Assembly (NCBI RefSeq): GCF_041296385.1
Contig: NW_027184061.1
Span: 1,364,001 to 1,428,000 of the forward strand
Source: Aphelocoma coerulescens
Lineage: Eukaryota; Chordata; Aves; Passeriformes; Corvidae
DNA length: 64,000 nucleotides
Direction of reading: 5' to 3'
Shown here: piece after piece, positions 10,930 through 32,690 of the stretch
Layout: every line of letters starts with the position of its first letter
How positions within the stretch are numbered: position 1 is the stretch's first letter
Made by a program: the position numbers and the translations under genes
The notes under the pieces: generated by a model
Told to the model about the DNA's origin: nothing
Seen by the model: the letters and a program-made list of their open reading frames with translations, nothing else
Database searches by the model: none

Positions 10930-12890
10930 TCACTGAGGAGGTTTTGGGGCACCCTCCTGCAGGAACTCAAGATTTTCAATCATGGCACCATCCATACGCC
11001 TTTCCCAACCCGCTTGCCATAGCAGTCTCTGTGTGGGTTTCAAAAAGATTTCTGCCAGCTTTCTACAGTCAAACGGAGTCATTAAACCACTCGTAAAAAT
11101 ATGGTGCAACAAAGTTTGCACGTACGGGTTGGTTAATCCATACTGCATCCCAGCTTTTTCTCCTTTTCGGATGAGCTTCCAATTGAGCCCCGCCCACTGG
11201 CGTTGGTTCGGATTACTGGGGGCAGCAATTCCCGGGAACGCTTGTGAAATAAATTCACCCTCAATCAAAGCCTCCCGTATGATTCCCTGCCACCGCCGAG
11301 CAGGTTTGTCGGAAGCAGGGCGGCTTGGGGAGCCGTGGGCAGGACTTTCTTTTTTCCGCTCCGCCCTTTGAGCCGGGGGATCAGTCGTTCTTCGCATTCC
11401 CCGGCTCCGCTCCAGCTTTTGCCCCGGTTGGAATTTCCCCGCATCCCCTTCTCGCTCCCACGGTTTTCCCCCTTCTCTGTTCGCCAAACTGTTTCCTCGG
11501 CAGGAGTCACAGGGCGGACGGACCCCCACCGGGGCCACCCCCCCGGGGAGCCGGGCCCGCGATCCCCGCGGCCAACGCGGACCGAAGACTCGGCACCGCG
11601 ACACACATTCAGCAGCTGATTCAGGATTCTCTCTCCCCTCCGCCACCAGCAGCGGTTTCTGCTTTTCTCTTTCTTTCTCCTGCCGCTTGTGTTCTCAAAG
11701 CGGCTCAATCGCTCTGCCTTTGAACACCCGCCGTTCGCATTGGAATCCCCGCTCTGGCTAAGCCGCGGTGAGGCAGACGGCGATGGGGGTAGCGGGGGAC
11801 ACACACGCCCCCCCAGTGCTAAAGTTAACTCTTCGGGGGACACCACGGGACACCTCCTAGGCAGTTCTGGTGCTTGCGGAGAGGGAGCTCATCCACTTCC
11901 ATTTTCTCTGGTTCTGGCGCGGGCTGCGGAGCCTGTAACTCCGTCTCCGCGGGTGCAGAAGGCAGGGACGGTATAACTGGGTCTACTCCCCCAAAGAATT
12001 CTCGGGCGTACGTCGGAAAGGCAGCCGCGGGACGGCCTGGCTCTAGATGGGCTGCTGCCCCTACCGCAGCTGTTTTTTCTGCCTCTATTTGCCTCAGCGC
12101 CGTTATTATTAACTTCCATAGCGTACTAAGCCCCTTAGTCTCTTTTAATCCATTGCTTACGGCGTCCCAGAGAGTGATTCCCAGCCTTTCCCACTCAAGA
12201 GTGCTGAGAACGCTCCCGTTGGTGGCAAAAAATCCTCTCTCCCAATCCCATCTTAACAGTCTTTTCAAGACCTCCGGGTCATGCTTCTCTCAAAGAGAAT
12301 ATGCTGGAGGACCCTGAACATGGCCTGCTCCTCTTTTGACAGACCCTTCCCCATCCTCCAGCCCCTGGCCTCTCACCTCTTCGGGTGCACCCGCTGCAGC
12401 GTACGTTTTCCGGACTTCTTTCCCCAGGAGCTTTCTTCGGCTCCCCCAACTCCAATGGAGCCGTTCTCCGACTCTCCCCTCCACGGTCCAGCCGTGGCAG
12501 GCTCTGACCGGGGCCTCCCGCCTTTTCACTCCACAGACCCCCTTCAGAATCCAAAGGGTCCGGTCTGCTTCATTATCGCAGCGTTTATCACGTCGCGAGG
12601 TCACCAGCATGCGGGAGCTCAGGACTTCTGAACAACAAAGCAATATGATTCCGCAGAAGACATTTTATTGTTTCCATTGCACTCTGCTTATGCATTTTGC
12701 AACTGCTGTGCACGTGATCACGCACTTCTTGATTGGTCCCTCGATTTCGTCCACGCGTTCTGCACGCAGTTTTCAGAAAACAGGATTGGTTCTAGTCCAG
12801 TGTGGCACAGTCCTTCTTCATCTATTTCTCGCTGCCTTGGTATTCTGCTTCTCAGCTTCTTCTTTCCCATGAGAGTCCCTTCATTTCCCC
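10930..12890 (-). pseudogene. Class II-like ERV remnant: LTR, primer site, broken gag (unit A)
   Basis: Read on the minus strand, an LTR-like segment (about 12,890-12,610, poly(A) signal at 12,669-12,664) ends in CA. After a TGC comes a candidate primer-binding site at 12,606-12,589 beginning TGGTGACC and ending ACGTGAT, close to the 3' end of tRNA-Trp. Gag follows in broken frames: a matrix-like part (12,268-11,825, motif LKRLLRWDWERGFF-like) and a capsid N-terminal part (about 11,340-10,930) with the motifs NWKLIRKGEKAGMQYG, TPFDCRKLAE and LLWQAGWE. Pol, env and the far LTR are absent. The frame changes between matrix and capsid mark it as defective. The position 12,346-12,351 (cttccc) is the unfilled insertion site of the unit B element. 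Confidence 0.7.
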
Positions 12891-13140
12891 ATCACTTGAT
12901 CTCTTCAGCTGTTCCCTGGGGCTCTCGGAGGGGCAGAACCTCACGGGGGTGGTCCCCAAACCCCTGTCCCTCCCTGGGGGTCTCATGGGGGGTTCCTCCC
13001 CACCCAGCAGCTGGTGCTGAGGCGGCTGTGGGGCAGAGAGGGGTGGGAAAGGGGTGTCCAGGGGGGTCCCTTGAGCTCCCAACCTGCTGAGGGGTGCTGG
13101 GGGCTGCTGGAGGGGGGCACCCCCTGACCTGTCTCCCACA
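12891..13140 (+). other. Probable MHC class II B intron 1 remnant
   Basis: G-rich sequence leads into an acceptor (cccacacag) directly before the exon 2 fragment. It looks like class II B intron 1 but has no recognisable exon 1. Unit B keeps only the part to about 53,888. Confidence 0.4.
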
Positions 13141-13143
13141 CAG

Positions 13144-13254
13144 GTGTGTTCCATTCCTGGGGAAAAGCCCACTGGCACTTCCTTGATGAAAACAACTGGG
13201 TGAAGTTCATGGACAGGAACATGTACAACTGGGAGCAGTTTAGGCATAGGGGAT
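13144..13254 (+). pseudogene. MHC class II beta exon 2 fragment (beta-1 domain)
   Basis: After a cag acceptor the plus strand reads a degraded start of the class II beta-1 domain: VF...KAHWHFLDENNWVKF, then DRNMYNWEQFRH. These match the family pattern of a Phe-Leu strand, VxF-x-(D/E)R and YNxxQF. The normal FDSDVG continuation is lost and a stop follows within about 50 bases. The fragment lies on the opposite strand to the transmembrane exon at 7.8 kb, so they are not parts of one gene here. It is missing from unit B. Confidence 0.75.
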
Positions 13255-14385
13255 ACCCCAAAATTTGGAGGTGGGATGGAGTTGTTTTGAGGTGGAATTG
13301 AGCCGTTTGCAGCGGGATGGAGTCGCTGTGAGGCGCCTTCGATCCCTCTCGGCTTTTGGGGTGCAGAGCTGTGAGGGACTGAAATGTTCCGGGTTAGTGG
13401 CTCAAACCATTGGCCACCGGCAGCAGCAGCGGGGCCTTTGCTGGCCGTGGGCACAGGGAGCGCCCGGGGGCACAGGGGGGGAACACCCAGCCCGGAGGGG
13501 CCGAGCCGGGCCTGGAGCCAGGGAAGGGCAGAGGCCGATGGGAAGCAGATCCGGCCAGGTGGGACAGGGCTTTGGAGCAGGGCAGCGCCCTCCCTTACAC
13601 AACTGGCCCAGCTCTGGGAACCCGCCCGGGCCAGGCCCGGGACATGCACACAGAGGCCTGGAGGTTGCCATCCCTTCGCATGGGCCATGCCTGGCTCAGC
13701 TGCGCTGCCGGGAGGGGCAGGGCCATGTCTTAGAAGGGGCCATAAACCATCAGAGCCCCCAAAGTGCCCCGGGATCCACAGTGTGACATCGGACACTGCA
13801 AAACTGCCCCGGGGGAGGTACCTGGGTGTTCACCCAAACCTGAACCTGTATTAACCCACCGAACTTGGAGTTTCCGGGGCTTCCCCAGCCCCCACGGGAT
13901 CCAGCCTGGGACCATCACTTACACCAAGGACAGGGACATTGGAACAACCAAAACCAAAAGTTTTGTTGCTGATCCAGGGCTGCTGACTGTGTATCCTTCT
14001 ACTCTCCTACTTTCTTTGCCCTTACACGTTTCCTAAGTGTTACTTTTATGCTTTTAATATTACTGGAGATGGTAACCAAAAGGGCTCCAAACCCCCTTCA
14101 CACAGCAACCAAACTGTTCTGAAATAAACCCCACAGAGATATATTTATAAACACAGATCTTTCACTGTTGTTTCACTCTAATCTGCCCCAGGGGAGCCAT
14201 GAACCAGACCCTGGGTTACCCTCGCCTTCAGGGGCGGGGCGGAACAGGAGCCAGACACGGGGGAAGCTTCTGGAAGCTGCTGACGGAAGCCACCCCTGGA
14301 GGCCCCCTATTTCCAAAGCCTGGCCATGCAAACCCAGGACACTGGATCCAAACATGGATCACTCAGGAGGCACCAGGGCTCTGCC
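13255..14385. other. MHC-flank and unassigned DNA
   Basis: The first 415 bp belong to the segment absent from unit B (13,008-13,671). The rest (13,672-14,385) matches 53,889-54,607. No gene is recognised. A poly(A)-like aataaa lies near 14,123. Confidence 0.4.
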
Positions 14386-15075
14386 TGTCGTGGTTTGACG
14401 CAGCTGAGCATCAAGCACACAAAATCTGCTTTTTTTCATAAGGGGAAATAAGAAAATATTGAGGAAAACTAGAGAGCTGCGAGGCAGAACAGGTTCAAAC
14501 TTAAACAGTTGCTGTACAAAGAAAAAGTTTATTACCAACAGAATTAAAAGTAAACAGAATTAACAAGAAATTAAAGCAAACCTTCCCTCTCTTCCAGCAC
14601 TTCCCTCCTTTTACCCAACTCACAGAAAGGAAGCAGAACATGGGATTTTAGTCAGTTCTTGAAGAGTCTCTTTGTTATGCTTAAGGAAAAAAGGTTTTCT
14701 TCTGCATCACGTGGTTCCCAAAGTGCCACCAACAGCAGAACCGCCCGGGAAGAAACAATCTGCTGTGGTGTAAAACATCTCTGCCCTGAAAAATCTCAGA
14801 GTTCCTTCACAATGCCAGACAGGGGCCATCACATGGGGTTATTAGTCTTTGTAAGGATGAATTACTTTGGCCTGAACACAAAGGGTTGTTTGTTTTTTTT
14901 TTTTTTGTGACAGGAGGTCTGTAAAAGCCTCTCAATACTTCTATATAGCCTGGCATAGGCACTTTTCCTAAATTTCATGGGCCATAGGTTAACTTTCCAT
15001 CCCTCCATGTACTCCAAATGGATCAAAGAGACAAACAGTCTGTGATATTACAGTTTCTTACCACGGCCTGCAGGA
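14386..15075 (+). repeat. LTR-like repeat starting TGTCGTGGTTTGACGC, unit A
   Basis: The opening TGTCGTGGTTTGACGC matches the start of an abundant avian LTR family as I remember it. The following 690 bp are AT-rich and non-coding and are duplicated at 54,608-55,310. The right edge is uncertain. Confidence 0.5.
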
Positions 15076-15800
15076 AGTTTTTTAAGCTGCGCGCGAGAAT
15101 CGCGGCACCGCCCTCTTTTCTCCCGTCGCCATTTCCAGCTCCGTCCCACAGGACTCACTTTCTCTTCTCTCTGGCTCCGAAGCCGCCACGTTGAAGAGTG
15201 TTCTTGTTCGGGCTCTACGGTGGAGAAAGCCTGGCTCCCTTTGTGCTGCTGGCTGCGTGGTGTCCTCTTCAGTTCAGCGCGGAGTGTGCTGGCTGCAGAC
15301 AGGAGGCTCCGCCGGCTCCCGCTGGCTCCGCCGGCCCCGCGTGGAGAGGAGAGGGACCCGCCGGTGCCAGGGAGCCGCGCCGGATGGGTTTAGCTGTGTG
15401 GCACTCCATGGCTGGCTTTAGCTGCCTGCGGCTCTGGGACAGTTCCCCCCCAGCAGTGACACGGGGTCTGTGCTGCGGCGTTGGGAAAGGAGGGGGTGCT
15501 GGGGCCCTGACCCGGCGGGGCCCGGAGCCTCCAAGGCCCCCCCACCTTCCGGCAGGAGAGCTGGAACAAAAGGAATTCCCGCCTTTCCGTGTGGTTTAAA
15601 TAAACAAACAGAGGACCCCCACAAGCCCCTCATAACGCCCGGGACTAAGCTGGCCTTGCCTGGATGCCAAGAGACACCAAAAATGCTCTGTCCCTGCCCT
15701 CTGCTACTGCACAGGGACAGGAAATACAAGGAAAGGCCCAGGAGCTGAGAGGATGACCGGGAGAGATCCTGCCCCGAGCACCAGCACGGGCACAACAGAG
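15076..15800. other. Unassigned GC-rich DNA downstream of the zinc-finger gene
   Basis: CpG-containing sequence with no recognised gene, duplicated at 55,311-56,030. Short open frames here show no domain. Confidence 0.4.
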
Positions 15801-15823
15801 CCAGCCTGGGCACAGGGAGGGAA

Positions 15824-15829
15824 TTTATT
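15824..15829 (-). terminator. Poly(A) signal of zinc-finger gene, unit A
   Basis: AATAAA on the minus strand, about 210 bases beyond the stop codon of the zinc-finger ORF. The position is conserved in unit B at 56,052-56,057. Confidence 0.65.
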
Positions 15830-16040
15830 CCCAACCAAATCCCAGCAGCACAAGGAGAAGGCAAAGAAATCTCTCCAACACCTTCCCCCCACCCAGCGCG
15901 GATCACCCAGAACGGGGGTCACCAGGGCTCTGCCCCACGGGGGTCACTGGGGATCATCCAACGCCGATCCTCCCACGGGGGATGGAGCTGGAGCAGTGCA
16001 CGAAGCTCTTCCCGCACTCGGGACACTCGCAGGGCTTCCC

Positions 16041-17690
<1,650 letters not shown>

Positions 17691-17692
17691 CC

Positions 17693-17762
17693 GGCCCGGC
17701 CTTGGCGCTCCCCCCCTCCCACCTCCCCAAATTCCCCTGGCGGGGGGCGCCAAGGCCGGGCC
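17693..17762. repeat. Inverted repeat beside the X/Y module, unit A
   Basis: A 16-base arm ggcccggccttggcgc (17,693-17,708) is perfectly complementary to 17,747-17,762, with six further C/G pairs after a one-base bulge and a loop of about 26 bases. It is conserved in unit B. Confidence 0.9.
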
Positions 17763-17805
17763 ACACGTGGGCTCCAGCTGGGGAGCGCCGGGCGCTGCGG
17801 CTCTG

Positions 17806-17849
17806 CCTGGCAACTGCTGAGTCACCAGCGCCGCGCCTTCTGATTGGCT
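17806..17849 (+). promoter_or_regulatory. MHC class II-type X-X2-Y module at the zinc-finger gene 5' end, unit A
   Basis: CCTGGCAACTGCTGAGTCA is followed by CTGATTGGCT with the same 34-bp X-to-Y spacing as the module at 7,171. The surrounding 300 bp are related to 6,890-7,215, so one module was copied from the other. The zinc-finger gene is transcribed away on the minus strand, so the module is in reverse orientation relative to it. Whether it drives that gene, a plus-strand transcript or both is not shown by sequence. Confidence 0.78.
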
Positions 17850-18049
17850 GAGCGCTGCCTGAGGGCCGCGCCTGCACCAAGGGGGGACACCCTGCTCCAG
17901 GGGGGATGTCCCGAAAACCGGGCACCCCCAGCGAACCAACAACACCAACGCCTCCTTACAAACACATCCTCTGAATCTGCTCGGACACAGCCACACGCAC
18001 TTGCACACAAGCAAGTGACAGCACAAACCAGCAGCTCCACAAAATGGCA
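17850..18049. other. Spacer between X/Y module and ERV relic
   Basis: No gene is recognised; the plus strand has only a very short open frame. Duplicated at 57,834-58,030. Confidence 0.4.
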
Positions 18050-21000
18050 CTGACTGACACACACTGCTGCTCAGCCAAGCTCCTGCTCAATTCCTCGACT
18101 TCCAGAACAACAACAAAGCCGGAACAGAACCATGGACATCGTTTCCTAATCAAAAGGCAGTTTGCACATTCTCCCAGAGCTAATTAAGGACATGGACACC
18201 CAGCAGGGTAAAAAGGGAAGTCGAGAAGGGGTCTCGGCAACAGGGGACGGATGGTGTTGGTGTGCTGGGAAGGGATTGGTTGAAGGGAGTGTGCAGGAAT
18301 ACGGTTAGGGCAAACAGCAGCAGGAGGAATCTATGTGGTAAGAAAGGAAAAGGAAGATGGAAAAGAGGAGGAAGAGAAAAAAAGGAGGACAGGGAGGCCT
18401 TATAGCACAATCTTATCCTCAAAATTTCTTTGATTACTCAGGGAATAAGTGGGAAAGATGAGCAGGGGTGTTTTATTCAACCACTATTAGTAGATGTGGG
18501 GGATGGGTTTGAAAGGCATCAATTTCTGTTTGCTTCTAATTGTGATTGTAATTTACTGGGAAGGCATTTGGTGGCTGAAGTGGGAATGCAAATTAACATT
18601 GTCAAAGGAGATACAGAGGCTAATGCTGCTCTACCTTGGTGTCAAATGTCTGCGAAGGCCTCTGCTGAAGGGAACCCAGAAGTGTGGGCAGCCCCACGGA
18701 AATAGGGAAAATCAGATATGGAGCCTCTCCAAATTCCTCTGAAGCATCCAGGACAAGTGGTGTCTAAAAGCAATACCCTGTTCCAAGGGAGGCAAGGAAG
18801 GGGTTACAGCCTCTTACTGAGTCCCTGCTAAAGGCAGCGCTTCTGGAGCCAGGCATCTCTCCCTACAACTCTCCTCTCCTGCCAGGCAAGAAACCCGATC
18901 ATGGACACCAGAAGGAAAGCACAATTTTCAAGGCTTCAAAAGCAGATTAACTGAGCCTCCTGCCCTGGCCCTCCCAGACACTGAAAAACCATTTGAATTG
19001 CATGTGGATGTTAATCAGGGCCATGCCAAAGGAATTCCTGGGCTCAAATGTTTCACCCAGTGGCCAGAGAGTGGCCTCATTGTCTGCAGAATTGTGCAGC
19101 CCCGGCTTTAATGGGAACTGAGGCCTGAAAACTGACAGCAGCAGAATCTCTCATTGTTCAAGCCTGGCATCAAGGTAAAGCTTTGTTAACCAAAGGAGCC
19201 TCTAAATGGATGAGCAGCGCTGGGTTCTTACAGAATGAAACTTGTTGGATGGAACAGGAGGATTCAGAGTTGAGGACAGGGCAAGGGTTGAACCCAGCCT
19301 CCTGTTTGAACGGCCCTGGACACGGGGCTGGCAAGAAACCCATGGCTGCAGTCAAGTGACAGAGCTCCAGAGCCGGCCTAGGAGAGATTTACCAGACATT
19401 CCCTGGCCTGAGGGAGAAAAGGTGTTTAGGGATGGGGCTTCAAGGGCAGCAGAAGGGAAAAGAGTGACAAGACACGCTGCTCTTAAGGAAAGGGAAGGAG
19501 ACAAAGCGCAGCTCAGCGCCCGCATGCTCAGCTCAAAGGGCCGAGCTGGGGGTGCCTGGAAGAGCCTGGCACTGAAATGCCCTGAGCAGGAAGGCTTCAA
19601 TATCTTCTGCTAACAGCATGGCAGCTCACAGCGGGGCAGAAGCATTTCCAACTGCTTCAGCAATCCCTGCATCAGTTCTTAAGGCATGTTTGGAACAAAC
19701 AATTCCAAGATATGGGATTGTGGAAGCAATGGACTCAGATAGGGGAACTCATTTTACAGGAATGACCCTTCAGGCTGTTCTGGCTGCTTTAGGAACACAG
19801 TGGGACCTCCAAACGCCCTGGCACCCCCAGAGTTCGGGTCGGGTGGAAAAAATGAATGGGGAAATAAAGAAACACCTTCTGAAGCTGCTGAGAGAAACCA
19901 AGATGCCACGGGTACGGCTGCTGCCATTGGCTTTGGCAAGAAGAGCCAGACCCAGGGCAGATATTCAATTATCTCCCCTGGAATTGAGGTTTGCAATTCC
20001 TCATCCTGCTCATTCCCGACCTAGTGGGGGGTGGAGATAAGGGATGTCTGTTTCAAGCAGTCTGTGGCCAGAATCCTGTCTCTTGTGAAATCTCTTCCAC
20101 AGGAAGCTCGGCTGGCACAGACCCTGCCTTGGGACTTTGCTGCCCACAACATCCAACCAGGACATCGGGTCCTGCCTGAGGGCTGCAAAGAAACACCACT
20201 GGTGGCCAAGGGCGTGGCCCATTCCAAGTGTCCCCGAGCACAGAAACAGCCGCCAGCACAGCTGAACACGGGGGGACCCCTCAGCCTCGCCTCAAGCTCT
20301 CGGAAGCCCCGCGGATTTGCACTCCCCGGCTGCAGGAGGAGCAGGCGAGGCCGCCACTGCCCCTGCACAGAAGGGGCCGCAGCAGCAGCCAGGGCTCCAC
20401 AGCGGGGCAAGCCCCGGGGGCTGCCCACAGATCCTCTGCTGAAATTGTCTGGCTGGGCACCTCCTCTGGCATCTCCAGGCACTGGGGGCCAATCCTCGCT
20501 GGCACCGGGCGAGCTTCAGAGCTTTCTGTGCCTGCACTCGCCACAGCTGCTGCGGGAGACAGCGGGAGAATTCCACTCTGGCTCTCAGTTACACTCACAC
20601 TCTGGGCTGGGCGGGATTCGATTTCTGGAAAATATACCAAGTTCAGAATTGTTTTAAAAGTTTATTTCTCTACTCAGGCTTGCTTTGCCTCTGCCTTGGC
20701 GAAAGGAATTTTAAAGTGTTTCTTAAGGGATGTTACACCACTCAACAGAGATGAGCTTAACATCTCAACAGACTGGGAACAGCCCAAAGGATACCCAAAA
20801 GATAACGCCCATCAACAGAACATCAACGCCCATCAGCAAACATCAAGGAACAGCTACCCCAGACACTGCCCCCGGCACAGCTGGAGACCCCTGCTCTGGA
20901 AAAGGCTGAGAAGGAAATCAAGGAGTGTGGACCTAATGAACATCAGAGGCCAAGCAATCCGGGGCCAACAGGAAACCAAATACTAAGAACTACCCAACTT

Positions 21001-22725
21001 GGAACCAATGAACATTAAACCTACGGATTTCTATGGGTTTAGACTGCATCAAGTTGAGGAAAAATTGAGAAAAACTCGCGTGCCATGGGATGATTTTCTC
21101 TGCACACCCGGGCTATGTGTGCATGAAACGATTTCTGTTGCACATCCTGGCCAGAATAAAGTAATGCCTTGAACCTCTAACACTAAAAAGGTCGTTGGAG
21201 AGTTTTTGTTCTTCCCGCAGTTTCAGTGACAAGACTACACAATTAAAATGGTTTGTTTTTTTTTTTCATAATCCTACTCTGACATTGTCAGCTGGGTTTG
21301 GGCCAGGGGTGTGAGAAACAATTTTTAGACTTAGGGGAAGAAGTAGAAAAATCGTTATTGCTTTGGATTTTTCTGTGTATGTGTGTGCGTGGCTGTTAGT
21401 AATGGAAGAATTTTGGAATGGGTTTTCGAGGTTCACCTTTAGGTTGCATTTTGCAAAACTGGAAGAGCTTTAAAGGTGACCCTTTAAGTCATTAACAATT
21501 AATGAAACACCATTTTAAAAAACAGGTAAAAAGAAAAAAAAAAAAGGGAGCGGAGGGGGGAGGGGCACATGCAACTCCTGGGATGGCTGAGCTGGAAGAG
21601 AAGCTTCCTTCCAGGCAGCCAGCAGAGGAGCTTTAGAAATGCAAATTAACTCTGCTGCGGGAAGTGTGCACAATGTCCCAGGCTCTCCTCGCCTGCCAGA
21701 GGAATTGGGCTGATTCCCTCTGCCCCTCACCCCAAGCTCTGCCTCCCTGCACAGACGGAATTTGCGTCGCTAAAGGCAGAGCCCACACTGAGCATCTCGG
21801 ACTCTGCAACAGAAATCCCTGAAGCTGCAAAGGAAAACAGCAAACGGAGAATGTTGGGAGAACTTCACTCACAAAAGCGGGGGGGAATCATCCCTCTCCC
21901 CACTCCAACATCTGCTGGCACTGTCTGGGTTATACAGGGTGCGTTTGACCACTGGGCTGCTTTTGCTGCCACAAGGTCAGCGAAATCACTTGGGAATCCA
22001 AGGATGTGATGATTTAATCAGAGAAAAGAGGTCAATTGATGCATCCCTGGCATTTTTGGGAGCGCCCAAAAATGGGGAAAAGATGAACGGCCACCAGAAC
22101 AAATCCTACAACACCATGGAGCAGCCCCTGGGAACCCGAACAAATTCATACCAGGTGCCAGAGAACCCAGTGATCATTTCAATGCATCATTAGATTACAA
22201 GCTGTCCTCCAAATCATAACCAAGCACACAGCTCCAGCTCCTGACCTTCTCACCCACCAATCCACTCCCATGAGCAACGCCACATTTCACCCTGGGATGG
22301 CATCAGATTCTCTCTCAGCAGAAGGACCAGGAGGTTGTGGAAAATTAAAGGACTCAAAGTGCTCTTGGCAAAGAGATGGCCAAGGAAAAGTGGTGAAACA
22401 GAGAACAAAGGAAATAAAACTTCACAGAGCCATGAATATCGGATGTTATACAAAGTGGGGGTGCACATTAAGGGGCACATGCAGCAGGCGCATCGGGAAG
22501 TCTGTACCTTCCAAGGACCTCAGCCAAGGGGGAAAGGGACACGGAGATGCGGCCGGCGAAATCGGCATAAAAAGGAGGCTGCGTCCTCCAACACTTGGAC
22601 AGACCCCACAAGAAATGCCCCGTGGCCTCTCCCTTGGTCCAGGAATAAAGTTCCTTTTACAGGACTCCTCCGGCTCCTCTGGGGACACAAACCTCTGGCC
22701 ACGGGAACTTTCCCGCACACTCCCG
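18050..22725 (+). pseudogene. Class I ERV relic: protease, polymerase and integrase pieces (unit A)
   Basis: A degraded gammaretrovirus-like provirus on the plus strand. Pieces in order: LTR-like sequence from about 18,050; the C-terminal half of the protease (18,430-18,705, motif NLLGRHLVAEVGMQI); fragments of the reverse transcriptase connection (near 18,960, KPFELHVDV); the integrase core (19,618-20,030) with DSDRGTHF and SGRVEKMN; an integrase C-terminal piece (about 20,050-20,220); and a 3' LTR ending near 22,720 with a TATA-like ataaaaagg at about 22,568 and AATAAA at about 22,645. Stops and frameshifts are frequent. Gag, the protease active-site segment and the env tail are missing here, although unit B keeps parts of them. 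Confidence 0.78.
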
Positions 22726-22729
22726 CCGA

Positions 22730-23410
22730 CGGGGCAGCCACCTCTGTCCTACCCACAGCAGCCGGGACGAGCCAGCGCTGCTCCGGCACCGGCTCCTGCC
22801 GAGGCATCAGCGGCAAGGAGAGCGCGGGCAGCCGCTCCCGCAGCGCCCTCACGCCAGGGTGAACACGGCGCCCACACGGCACAACGAACCCGCCCCAGCC
22901 CGCTGCCGCCCCCTCCGCCCGCAGCCAGCGCCGAGCCCCGCCAGAACCGAGCGCGGCTCCCACCTGCGCTGGGGCCGCCTCCGAGCTCCGCCGCCGCCTC
23001 ACCGGGCTCCGGCCGCCGCCGCCGCTCCCGGGCCCGCACAGACGCTCCGCCAATGGCGCCTCTGCTGCGCCACGGCCGCCCTGCCGGCGGCTCCGGGCCC
23101 GGGCTGCTCCCCGCTCCGACCAATCAGCGCGCCAGAACCACGACTGACGGCAGCACCGCCCAATCGCAGCGAGGGGCGGGCTCTGCACACGGCCCAGCCT
23201 CGCCCCGCGCTCCCAGCGCCCCCCGGGCTGCGTGAGGGGAAAGCCGCAGCTGAGGAACAGCCCTGGAACGGGCCCGGCCCGAGCCGCCATTCAGCTGGGA
23301 AGGGAAACAAAGCTCTCCGCTGCTCCCGGCCCGACTTGCCCAGCCCTGCGTGTTGGCTGCCTCCGGCTCCTTGGGAAGCCCTGCAGCCTCCCGACTCCCG
23401 CCCCTAATTC
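22730..23410 (+). promoter_or_regulatory. CpG-island promoter of the PAK3-like gene, unit A
   Basis: About 680 bp of very CpG-rich DNA lies immediately after the ERV LTR and 390 bp before the first PAK3-like start codon. It includes a CCAAT box at 23,120-23,124. It is the likely promoter and 5' UTR source. Long GC-driven open frames across it are not credible proteins. Confidence 0.65.
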
Positions 23411-23797
23411 GGAGCATCAGTGCATGGCTTTGATTTCGTTGTTCAGGCTCGGCTCTGGGCTGTCCTGGTCTGCTGCATTTTCTGGGTTCCTCTTGGATCC
23501 TTTGAGCAACAGGCTGTGCCCCGGGAGGATCCTTTGTGCTCCTTTGTGACAGAGGAGAACCTTCCAGGCGGTTCTTGCGGGAGCTGCTGCTGTGATGTCA
23601 CGGGAACGCTGCCGCGTCCTCGCCGTGTTCCCGTTGCTGTGGGCACGGAGCCCTCAGTGTCCAGAGCGGCTCTGGGCGCCCGCTGGTTGCCGGAGGATCC
23701 TCCTGCCCGAGGCATTCTCAGCAGCCAGCCCGGCCCCTGCCGGGTGTCCTTCTGTGCTTGCAGGGGTACAGTCTGCCACGTGTGCAGCACGGCCAAA

Positions 23798-31954
<8,157 letters not shown>

Positions 31955-31974
31955 AGCACCTGCGGACACCTTTT

Positions 31975-32076
31975 TGTTATAGTAGTTAGGACAAGTGGAT
32001 AGTTACGGTAGTTAGCACTGCTAGTTAGTTATGGTGGTTAGGACAGCCTGGTAGTTATGGCAGTTTTTTGAATAAA
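31975..32076 (+). terminator. PAK3-like 3' UTR with short tandem repeat and poly(A) signal
   Basis: Just after the stop codon a tagttatggtagttagga-like motif repeats about four times. AATAAA at 32,071-32,076 closes the transcript. Confidence 0.75.
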
Positions 32077-32091
32077 AGCTCTGTTAAACCT

Positions 32092-32690
32092 CAAGTCCCT
32101 TGACGTGTCCCTTCCTTGTCCCCCCGTGACTCAGCTGCCCGGAGCAATGCGAGGGGAGAACGGGCCCAGCCTTGCCCAGAGCTGAGCCCCAGCAGAGCCC
32201 CGGCAGAGCCCAGAGCAGCCGCAGCATCGGCAGAGTCAGCCTGGAAGGAGGCGCCTGGAGCCTTCTCGACTGCAGCCGACTCTTGTTTACAAACCGCGTG
32301 GGGTGGGAAATGCCACTGGTTCTGCAAGAGGGCAGAGGGGGCCCGGGGAAGGCCCAAGTGCTCCAGGCGAGGCAAAAACCCGCCCAATGCTGGAGAAAAA
32401 CCACGCCTTTTTCCCCTCCCACGTCGGCCAAAATATTGAATCCTAAACCAAGTCAAACGGGGCAGGGGAGGAGCCCAGGCCCTTCCGTCCCTGCAAACCA
32501 AAGCTTCCCTTGCACGGCTCTGAGCCCCGGTGGCCTCGCGGGCGTTGGTTTCTGTCGGGTTCGCTGCCGCCAGCCCAGGGCCAGCCCGGGACAGGGCGGG
32601 CGCTGGAGGCTGCGGGCGGGGAGATGCGATCCCGGGACACGCATTCGGTGGCACCTTCGAGCGCAAGCAGGGGAGGGGCCCCAGCAGTTA
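32092..32690 (-). pseudogene. PIM1-like intron/pseudogene fragment in the spacer
   Basis: The stretch aligns with pieces of the PIM pseudogene (1,860-1,980, 2,460-2,760) and with PIM intron 3 (4,090-4,390), in the same orientation. No exon is intact. It is a third PIM-derived locus in the window and shows the PIM block once continued downstream of a PAK3-like gene. Confidence 0.6.

Noticed and set aside
22270..23235. 321-codon ORF through the ERV LTR and CpG island
   Set aside because: It crosses an LTR with its poly(A) signal and then low-complexity GC-rich promoter DNA; there is no domain or conserved start.
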